64,000 nucleotides of DNA from Rhizoclosmatium globosum. Its lineage: Eukaryota; Chytridiomycota; Chytridiomycetes; Chytridiales; Chytriomycetaceae. Below, one piece after another: positions 55,997 to 64,000 of this stretch. Position numbers and translations under genes: made by a program. Below the pieces are notes generated by a model. The model saw nothing but the letters and a program-made list of their open reading frames with translations. It did no database searches and was not told where the DNA came from. The DNA is taken from the NCBI GenBank assembly GCA_002104985.1, contig MCGO01000072.1:1-64000 (forward strand), written 5' to 3'. Within the stretch, counting starts at the first letter, position 1. Each line of letters opens with the position of its first letter.

Positions 55997-58015
55997 TCAA
56001 ACTTCCCGCTTCATCAACCTCTCCAACACTTTATCATCCCTCAACCCCAAAACCAAATCCCCCTCACTCACGTTCAATTTACATCGCTGCATTGGATCCC
56101 CAGCCGAAACACCTTTCCCAACCTCCATCAGAATTAACCGCCCAGCAAACAACTGCAAAGCAAGTTTCTGACACAACCATGTATTCGGCGGCGTGATTCC
56201 CGTATCCCCAACAACAGCACAAAGCGCTTTATGCTCATCAACGACATCTACAAATGCTGCGTCTGTAGTCCCCGTTTTACGCATGTATTTACGGATTGCG
56301 AGGAGGAAAAGCTTCTGGTGGAGGGAGAGGTTTGAAATAAAGGGAACGACGGTGGGAGAAAACAGGTCGCGGATGACAGATTGAATTAGTTTTGTTGTCA
56401 CATGGGGTTTTCCGTCTTTTGCAGAGATGTAGGGAGCGAGAAGTGAGGCATCGTTTTTCGCGATGATTTGTTGTAACGATTCGATTCCCTTTCTATTTCG
56501 TTAAGGTTAGTCTGAGTATAAACCTAGAATCACGTGAGAAAGTACCTGCAAATATCCAAAGCACGTCTCGCGTCTCCACTCATTCCAGCCACCTTCTTGG
56601 CCACAAAAGTAATGGCGTCGTCACTCAAGACAGCGCCACCAGGAACTCCGACTCGACTTCCAATAATAACCGCCAAGTCATTCGCAGTATATGCGTGGAA
56701 CCCGAGACGCGTCCCACCGACACGACTGTTGATTTTATGCGAAAAGACACGTTCAGGAAGATCCATAGTGTTTGCGATGGCGATGAGAATTAATGGCGAA
56801 GATGGGAGACGCGGCCAGTTGAATAGGTTGTAAATAACGGTTTGTTTGGATGTAAGTAACAAATCGAGTTCGTCAACCATAAGGATACTGTACGGATTTA
56901 GACTTGTATCTAATAACAAAATAAGCTTACATTGGCACAGCGTCGGTTGACGGCTTTCTGAAGACTTCTTGCAGCAAATCGCACGCATGTTTTGCGGATA
57001 CTTTTGGGGTTCCAGGAAATAGTCCTTCGTAAATTGCACAATAAGCTTGGTTCGGATCCGTCAATTTCATTCCATTGATTTCTACATATTTAAACTCTGG
57101 AATGGACTAGCACTGTAAGTTAGAAAGAGTACGAGATTTGAAATGGTTCGACCCACTCCATCAGAAATCTGGGATTGTAGAGTTTTGATGACTTGACGTA
57201 CAGTAGCAGTTTTCCCTGTACCAGGTACTCCAGAAATGTCTGTTTTTATGTAGTATTAGACTAGCGTTTGCTGATGATAATTCATTTCGACTTTGCTAAA
57301 GATCGTTTGCTATGCTCACTATTTCTACGGGGTTGCCTAACGTTTACGAGCTCCGCTCGTGCTCTCGCTAGTCGGTTCGTGAAAGTCGACACCCACTATT
57401 CAACTTCCAGCCCCCATCCGATTCTCTCACAAGCACTCTTCGCCAATACTCACAAATGCACTCGCCCCCACCCTTCTCGACAGCAGAAACCAAGTAAGTG
57501 TAAACTTCTTCAAACTGGGCATCACGACAGGGCAGGACTTCGGGAACATGGGAGACGTGCAGCAATTCTCGGACACGGGCAAGTGGATCTTCATCAGTGA
57601 GAGAAGCAGCGGCCGAGTGTGTGCTTGAAACGACTCTCTTTGGCAGCAGTTGAAGAATGCGAACCCGTTTTGCCGCCGAGATCAAGTGTTTGTTTTTGGG
57701 TAGTTTTGCCAGTTTTGCAGTCTTTCTTCGAGTGCTCCGTTGTTTAACATTGTTGTTGTCGCTGTCGTTGTCCAAGTCCGCATCCGATGAGTCATCGTCG
57801 TTTTCCTTGTCGTCGATGGCGTCATCGTCGTCGTCGTCGCTTGAAGAAGAGGTCTCGTCCGAGTTGAATTCGGAATCGTCCGAGTCGTCGCTGCTTTCTG
57901 TTTCTTCGATTCGGCGCTGCGACAACACCGTCACTCGCGGCGTTTTGGGCGTGCGCTGCGGCCGCCCTTCGTTCAACGGGTTTGCGTGTGGCCGCTTGGA
58001 CGGTGTCAGTGTCAT
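55997..58015 (-). CDS. ORC1: Origin recognition complex subunit 1 (ORC1)
   Basis: AAA+ ATPase subunit of the origin recognition complex. Exons: 58015-57454, 57239-57153, 57096-56931, 56887-56546, 56492-55997, 550 residues. The N-terminus is basic then highly acidic (Asp/Glu/Ser run) and has no visible BAH domain. The AAA+ core has Walker A GVPGTGKTATVRQV, YVEINGMKLTDPNQAY, Walker B ILMVDELDLLLT, sensor 1 LIAIANTMDLPER and the sensor-2 helix SGDARRALDICR. A winged-helix C-terminus follows. The joint of exons 2 and 3 needs a weak GTCGAA donor; the stronger GTGGGT four bases earlier would break frame. The stop is 84 bases from the STRA6-like stop. Parts are duplicated at 15.4-15.7 kb. Confidence 0.92.
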
Positions 58016-58629
58016 TGGATGATGTTTTGGTGGCTGGGTGCAGGAAGTTCGGACAACTTTCTTTGGTCGCCAACAACTCCTTCTTTTTCAAGTATTCAAC
58101 AATATCATTAATTGACTGATCATATAGTATCAATGTAGACTTGAGATCATGGTCAAACCTACACTACATGAAACACATGCATCTTTGTCACGGTCTTGAA
58201 GTATACGCAACAAATCATGAGGTATCAGTTGCTGTTCATTTGTTTTTAATAATTGTTTTGACCCGCGTGTTACTCAAGTTCATCTCAGCTGTTTTGTTTT
58301 TTTCTTGCTGCCTTTCGATTTCCAACGAAGGTAGGTAACTGGCGAGTCTAAAGTAGAAAAACGGATACTCGGCCCAAGATATCGTTATACTCTGCTGCTA
58401 TGAAAGGATTGGTTCCAGCAGTGTTAGGTTTGCAGAGGAAGGTAGCACAGGAACGGAACAGGCTATTAAAAAAAACACTAACTTAAGCTTTCAATCTATG
58501 GTGAACATTCACCCTGCATTCGTTGATATTTACTGCTCAATAATTTATTCATAAACTGAGTTTGATAATTCAAACGGCATGTTCAAGTACATTGAGAATC
58601 TGGGTGAAAAAACATGATTCCTAAACAAC
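58016..58629. other. Intergenic, ORC1 to tRNA-Glu
   Basis: A minus-strand ATG at 58133 opens a frame that differs from ORC1 and shows no family. No other ORF, repeat or RNA is convincing. Confidence 0.4.
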
Positions 58630-58701
58630 TCCTAGATCGTCTAGTGGTTAAGATCCGGCCCTTTCACGGCCGTGACCGGGGTTCAATTCCCCGTCTGGGA
58701 G
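58630..58701 (+). tRNA. tRNA-Glu (anticodon TTC)
   Basis: A complete cloverleaf of 72 bases without intron. The acceptor stem TCCTAGA/TCTGGGA pairs throughout with one T-G. The D-arm CGTCTAGTGGTTAAGAT is the usual Glu form. The anticodon stem CGGCC/GGCCG encloses CTTTCAC, giving anticodon TTC. The T-arm is CGGGGTTCAATTCCCCG. It is followed by a TTTTT-like run within ten bases, a Pol III stop. Confidence 0.96.
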
Positions 58702-58902
58702 TACTTTTTCGTTTGATATGGTGTAACTGTTGGGTGGTTGCATCTTTGTCGGTGGTTGGTACCGGAAACTTCCATTTGCCTCAAATTTATGACCGTAATT
58801 TTGATGCCGATCAGATTCTTCATTAGCTTCTTGTTATGAAGAATCTATTGTTTCAAAGCTTGAACGCGGCGAGGGGTATTATTTATTATTTCAAGCAGAC
58901 CA

Positions 58903-59879
58903 CTATGCATACAATAAAGATGAACTCGATGGATGCCAAGAATTATTTCCAGACAGTTCGCATTCAGTCATAGCCTGCGTTGCCTTCTCTCGTATACCAG
59001 CATCATTCACTGCTCTTTCCCTTTCGCGAGCTAAATACAGTTGCACCTTCATACTTATCATAACTCCTCCAACAATACTAATTACAACACCCACAAGACT
59101 TGGTATGAAATTGATATGCTCGTTGTCTACTCCCATTGCAGCCCGTGTTCCAAACAACGCAACGGAAACATACAGCAACACACAGTTGACAGAGCCATGC
59201 GTTGCAATCACCCGAAATTCAATTAAGTGCTCCGGAAAAGTATCACGCTTCGCTTTAACCAAACACTTTGCAAACGATACCAATAAAATTGTGTCAAATG
59301 CAATCACCAGTGCCCCAACAAACAACATTGAAGCATGAAACGCGAACATCGCTGTTTCTCGTGTATATTCCTCGTCGTGATGCTCGTAATAAGCAAGCGC
59401 GATTCCCGTTACGACTTGCGTGGAAAGAATGAGAGGGGACCAAGTCATCATACACTGCATAGGCCGTACGCTCCACGCTAAGAATATCCGGAGAATGTCT
59501 TTCACGCGAAGGTATGAATAGTATAGATACGTGTATTGCATAACCGATAGGCAGACTGCCAGGCTATTCAATGACAGAGTTGAAATAACAACAACTAACC
59601 TGTTGTTACGATATACGGGTCCTTCAAATTTGCTGTGTTATGATTCTGTGTTATCATAAAGCTGTACAAGCCACAGTATATCGATCCGGTCACAGTTGCT
59701 ACTGCCAACGTGCAGTTTGCTTTTGAAAAGAGTTTACAACCTCGCGACACGTTCTGCATGACAAAGTATACAAGATACAAGAATTCTATGGCGAAGAGAA
59801 GAGATGTGGCTTTGTATATCCATATGGCAGCTATGTCTAATGACGTCCTGCTTGTACCAGTGGTTTCAACCCCAATCAT
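58903..59879 (-). CDS. Seven-transmembrane protein, unknown family
   Basis: Exons 59879-59600 and 59555-58903 join in phase across a 44-nt intron, giving 310 residues. A short extracellular N-terminus leads to seven hydrophobic helices, for example ATSLLFAIEFLYLVYFVM, ASMLFVGALVIAFDTILL and INFIPSLVGVVISIVGGVM. The tail is charged and Ser-rich (WHPSSSSLLYA). Size, helix number and polarity match a receptor-like 7-TM protein, but no family motif is recognised. It resembles the gene at 39.9-40.7 kb in build only. Confidence 0.6.
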
Positions 59880-60179
59880 TTTTTTACGATAGGATCGAGC
59901 CGATTCACCATTGTTCTATGGAATTAAACGAATGCCTTTTGCGAATTCGATCTTCTCAATTGATAAAAAAGCGCGTCTTATGCGAGTCAGGAAAGGGCTG
60001 GAACATTACCACGAAGCAAATACTTTTAAAGGTAACAGGTCTTTATCAAAGAACTTTGAGACTTATGACTTCTCAGTAAATTTATTGTGTTCTCTCATCA
60101 TACGGTAACAATGCGCAAGGAATATAAACAAAAAAGAAATAGAGAAGAAAGAAAGATCTATCGGGTCACGTGATTTTTC

Positions 60180-61015
60180 GTGAATTGTCAGGTTGTCATT
60201 CTTCTCACGCCAGCATTCTCGCCTTTCTTTGTTCCAAAACCACTCCACAAACAGCCTTCCAGCCAAACCAAGTCAAAACGTCTCCATCGGTCACGTCCTC
60301 TGTCTATGATGGGTGAGCTGTCCTCTCTTTCTGTGACTTGTTCTTATATGTACCTTATGATTCAACACACCCCTCTCCCCTTCCGTCCCCTCCACCTGAC
60401 CACCTCGCCTCTTCGGCTCTTCCCTGCGACCGCGTCACTAACTTATCGTATCTTTCTTCGATTAGGTCTCGCCTCTGTTTGAGCGTCTGACACCAGCCAG
60501 GACTTCCAGTCTTCTTTTTCGGTTCTTCGCACGCCAACTGGTCTTCTCGTCTGGCCCCAGTTCCAGTCGCCAGACCTTCTCCTTTGCGCCGATCTCTCTA
60601 TCTTTTGGTCTACTTCATCCACTTTGAATCTCGCCGATCTTTGTTTGGGTCCACTTTGGGTCCATCTGTCTTTCACCCCGTCACAAAGTCACCAGATCCA
60701 CTCTCTGTCTCGGCCTCATTCTCTGGTTTGATCTCACAACAAAAGACGCGAAAAAAGACTACTTTGACGCGTGTTGGTCGTGAGTACGTTGTTTTTGCTT
60801 TTTGCTTCCCCACCGCCACCCTGACAATTCTTGCTTCCACACTCAACACTTCAACACAAAATATTCTAACACTTCTTCACTACAACTAGGTTGCCATCAT
60901 ACGCGTCTCCTCAACAAGTCAAGTCCTGTCAGACTCGCCGAAAACGCACGCGACACTTCCTTGCTCTCCCGCCTCACGTTGCTCTCTGTCGTCGTCTTCA
61001 AGCTCACTGTCTGAG
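60180..61015 (+). other. Pyrimidine-rich leader region before the tandem array
   Basis: Strongly C/T-rich on the plus strand, with many short frames and none sustained. It ends in CTGTCTGAG directly before a GCAAGT donor-like site. This looks like promoter and 5' untranslated exon sequence of a gene whose first introns form the tandem array. An ATG at 60307 is followed by GGTGAGC, a possible very short first coding exon. Confidence 0.4.
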
Positions 61016-62845
61016 GCAAGTATTCTTGCTCCCCTTCACCCACTCTCTCGCGTTCGCCAATATGCTCGGGCCACCTCATTGACTCCTGGCGGCGCCTCTG
61101 TATACACCTCGAGCTGTACATGACCGTCTTATATCGGAGCGAGGGTCAACGGAATAGCTTTTCTAGAGGATAAAACCAAAGTTAACTATTGGATGGACTG
61201 CACTGGGTGCGAAAGCGGCCTGGATTTTCTGTTGGTGCTGTTGATTAGCCCCTCATGAGCATTTCCCACACTGACTTTATCTGACAAGCTCTTTTCGTTT
61301 GTTGATACTAACACTTGATTTCTTTTTCTTAATAGGCTCTTCCAACCACGGGTCTCTTGTTGTGCTGTCTACGTTGCCGCCTGCAAGCTCACTGTCTGAG
61401 GCAAGTATTCTTGCTCCCCTTCACCCACTCTCTCGCGTTTGCCAATATGCTCGGGCCACCTCATTGACTCCTGGCGGCGCCTCTGTGTAGTATCCTGAGC
61501 TACATATGACCGTCTTATATCGGAAGAGGGTCAACGGAATAGCTTCTCTAGTGGAGCCAAAGTGAACTATTGGATGGATCGAGCCTGGTGCGAAGAGCGC
61601 CGGGCCTTTCTGTTGGTGCTGTTGATTAGCCCCTCATGAGCATTTCCCACACTGACTTTATCTGACAATCACTTTTTGTTCGTTGATACTAACACTTGAT
61701 TTCTTTTTCTTAATAGGCTCTTCCAACCACGGGTCTCTTTTTCTGCTGTCTACGTCGCCGCTTTCAAGTTCACTGTATGAGGCAAGTATTCTTGCTCCCC
61801 TTCACCTACTCTCTCGCGTTTGCCAATATGCTCGGGCCACCTCATTGACTCCTGGCGGCGCCTCTGTGTAGTATCCTGAGCTACATATGACCGTCTTATA
61901 TCGGAAGAGGGTCAACGGAATAGCTTTTCTAGTGGAGCCAAGTAAACTATTGGATGGATCGAGCCTGGTGCGAAGAGCGCCGGGCCTTTCTGTTGGTGCT
62001 GTTGATTAGCCCCTCATGAGCATTTCCCACACTGACTTTATCTGACAATCACTTTTTGTTCGTTGATACTAACACTTGATTTCTTTTTCTTAATAGGCTC
62101 TTCCAACCACGGGTCTCTTTTTCTGCTGTCTACGTCGCCGCTTTCAAGTTCACTGTATGAGGCAAGTATTCTTGCTCCCCTTCACCTACTCTCTCGCGTT
62201 CGCCAATATGCTCGGCCCACCTCATTGACTCCTGGCGGCGCCTCTGTGTAGTATCCTGAGCTACATATGACCGTCTTATATCGGAAGAGGGTCAACGGAA
62301 TAGCTTCTCCAGTGGAGCCAAAGTGAACTATTGGATGGATCGAGCCTGGTGCGAAGAGCGCCGGGCCTTTCTGTTGGTGCTGTTGATTAGCCCCACATGA
62401 GCATTTCCCACACTGACTTTATCTGACAATCACTTTTTGTTCGTTGATACTAACACTTGATTTCTTTTTCTTAATAGGCAACCACGGGTCTCTTTTTCTG
62501 CTGTCTACGTCGCCGCTTTCAAGTTCACTGTATGAGGCAAGTATTCTTGCTCCCCTTCACCTACTCTCTCGCGTTCGCCAATATGCTCGGGCCACCTCAT
62601 TGACTCCTGGCGGCGCCTCTGTGTAGTATCCTGAGCTACACATGACCGTCTTATATCGGAAGAGGGTCAACGGAATAGCTTCTCTAGTGGAGCCAAAGTG
62701 AACTATTGGATGGATCGAGCCTGGTGCGAAGAGCGCCGGGCCTTTCTGTTGGTGCTGTTGATTAGCCCCTCATGAGCATTTCCCACACTGACTTCATATG
62801 ACAAGCTCTTTTCGTTCGTTGATACTAACACTTGATTTCTAATAG
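61016..62845 (+). repeat. Tandem array of about 380-bp intron-exon units (4 full, 1 partial)
   Basis: Units run 61016-61400, 61401-61781, 61782-62161, 62162-62536 and 62537-62845. Each begins GCAAGTATTC (a GC-type 5' splice site after GAG) and carries a TACTAAC branch site followed by a T-rich tract ending TTAATAG. In the first four units this leads into an exon-like block (61336-61400, 61717-61781, 62097-62161, 62478-62536). The first three blocks are 65 nt and the fourth is 59 nt, lacking six bases at its start. The last unit goes straight to an acceptor at 62845 and a different exon. Units 2-4 are nearly identical; unit 1 is more divergent. Confidence 0.9.
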
Positions 62846-63024
62846 GTCTGATCAAATTGAGCCTGGTTTCCTATTTCTCTTTTCCCTCATTTCTCTATTT
62901 ATGAACACAATATTTTGTTCTGAAATAATTGATTCTTTGTTTTCTTACTTTTGTGTCCAATCAATGTACGCGATTCCTTACTTCACTGCTCAAAGAGTGA
63001 ATGATGAACATAGTGTTATTGTAG

Positions 63025-63374
63025 GGGAAATCGACGAGCGCGCAAAGTGCATGCTAAGGCTCTTGGTGTTAGTAAAGGTGGGCTGTCAAGACTCAAGAAG
63101 GTGTCGACCGCGATTCTGACTATGTACTCCCATAGTTTTCTCGCCAGATGTCGTGGAACAATCTGTTTGGATGGCAATGTCAAGCGACGAACAGGTCCAA
63201 TGGGTTAAGGACGCCAAGAAGGATGCTGCGAAACGAAATCACGAGTCAGCTCTCCGGGCCACAGCAGTCACGAAGCGAGCAGTTGTGAAAGGCATTTTCG
63301 AAGCTCAAAAGGATGTCGACTGGGACGATGAGTTGGTTGAGAAAATAGTTGGTATGATCATGGTTGAGAAATGA
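63025..63374 (+). CDS. Unrecognised small protein, 3' exons
   Basis: Exons 63025-63077 and 63148-63374 join in phase. The last reads through to TGA. The product's C-terminal part is charged and helical: RARKVHAKALGVSK, then VVEQSVWMAMSSDEQVQWVK and FEAQKDVDWDDELVEKIVG. The WMAMSSDEQVQWVKDAKK stretch faintly recalls an HMG-box helix, but this is not enough for a family call. The upstream exon from 62846 and the tandem array are probably part of the same transcript; the start codon is not located. Confidence 0.45.
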
Positions 63375-63802
63375 TATCAGGCTATTTTAACAAGGTACAA
63401 CGAAAGCAACTACTGTCGAAAACGAATTAATGAATCTAAGAAGATGTGAAAGGCTCCACAATTATCGCCAAAATCAAGTTGTTCACATTGCCGAAATGGA
63501 CGACGAGAAAGATAACGTCTGAGGTTGCTGGAGTACATATTATTGAGCAATAAAACGCGTGGAATTGTTTTTAGCGTGTCCATTTTCTTTCAACACTTGA
63601 GTCTCCCATCAACCAAAGTATGTCTCCTCGTCACCCAACCCTGATTGATTTTAAAACACGTTGAAAGCAATCGGAAGTGTTTGGATACAAGTATGTGTAT
63701 TGGTCCTTGTGTCTGGATTTCGGGAACAGAACGCGTGCGCAAAGCAATCAAACTACCATCACCCCAACTCCAGTAACTAAACAGTGATTCATTCCCAGAT
63801 CC

Positions 63803-64000
63803 ATGCTCAACAGGAACGACCATGAATCCGATGAGTTCAGCAGACGGCGTGACGGTGCCCGAAAGAGGAAATCGTCAGCAGAGGAACACGACGGCCAAGC
63901 AAAGAAGGCCAAGGAAGAAGAACAACTGAAGCAATCCAAGGGAGGAAAGAGGAGCTTCTTGATCATTCCTCAAGAAGAAATGGATGCAATGATCGCGGAG
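63803..64000 (+). CDS. Partial gene at right edge, lysine/glutamate-rich
   Basis: From the ATG at 63803 the frame is open to the window end (66 codons). It is strongly charged (RRRDGARKRKSSAEEH, KKAKEEEQLKQSKGGK), then FLIIPQEEMDAMIAE. The composition suggests a nuclear protein. An in-frame CCCAG just upstream could be a splice acceptor, so earlier exons are possible. The family is unknown. 63375-63802 holds no other supported feature. Confidence 0.45.
   Translation, partial: MLNRNDHESDEFSRRRDGARKRKSSAEEHDGQAKKAKEEEQLKQSKGGKRSFLIIPQEEMDAMIAE

Noticed and set aside
61299..62626. Four similar ORFs of about 60 codons in the tandem array as repeated genes
   Set aside because: Each frame starts in the branch-site region and runs through the TTAATAG acceptor and the GC donor, so it mixes intron and exon. 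The repeat explains their similarity.
1..64000. CRISPR array, rRNA genes or prokaryotic operons
   Set aside because: The only regular repeat array has 380-bp units with splice signals. No rRNA sequence is recognised, and genes contain spliceosomal introns.

Overview
The window is nuclear DNA from a compact, intron-rich eukaryote, most likely an early-diverging (zoosporic-type) fungus. Three things point there. First, the gene set is fungal: a YME2-type mitochondrial inner-membrane protein, an mL67/Mhr1-like protein, exocyst SEC6, U2AF1, cyclin L and a TFIIIC subunit. Second, most introns are 37-65 nt, start with GT and often carry a CTAAC-type branch site. Third, a LINE with APE endonuclease, reverse transcriptase and RNase H resembles elements common in early fungi. 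The species cannot be named from sequence alone.

Layout. 1-9.0 kb is a transposon nest. A 5'-truncated LINE lies on the minus strand. Its reverse-transcriptase frame is interrupted by a 3.86-kb insertion that holds a two-ORF PIF/Harbinger element, a perfect 65-bp palindrome and a TA-flanked element whose two arms both carry tRNA-like promoters. 9-12 kb is gene-poor, with decayed gene fragments. 12.0-14.5 kb holds an FCP1-type HAD phosphatase gene with an internally duplicated N-terminal module. 14.6-15.3 kb is an mL67-like gene. 15.35-16.35 kb is a rearranged pseudo-block copied from the ORC1 and STRA6-like genes that lie at 52.7-58.0 kb. 16.6-40.7 kb is a dense housekeeping run: SEC6, U2AF1, valyl-tRNA synthetase, fibrillarin, YME2, a WW-domain pseudokinase, a small HABP4-like protein, cyclin L, TFIIIC and a 7-TM protein. 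41.9-46.2 kb has a coiled-coil kinase-like protein and a RasGEF. 46.9-51.5 kb has a secreted catalase-peroxidase between two F-box/LRR genes. 52.7-59.9 kb has the STRA6-like protein, ORC1, tRNA-Glu and a second 7-TM protein. tRNA-Gln lies at 51.8 kb. 60-63.4 kb is an unusual tandem array of about 380 bp in which each unit carries a candidate 3' splice site, a 65-nt exon and a GC-type 5' splice site. It leads into an unrecognised gene. A final gene runs off the right edge.

Together the genes cover basic informational processes (replication origin, splicing, tRNA charging, Pol III transcription, rRNA modification), secretion, mitochondrial maintenance and signalling (Ras exchange, kinases, 7-TM receptors). 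Two gene pairs share very short divergent promoters that contain (CTTT)n tracts. Several otherwise sound genes need one base added or removed, usually in a homopolymer run, to read through; this looks like assembly error rather than decay. By contrast, many partial copies of local genes, with introns retained, show that the region has been reshaped by DNA-level duplication.
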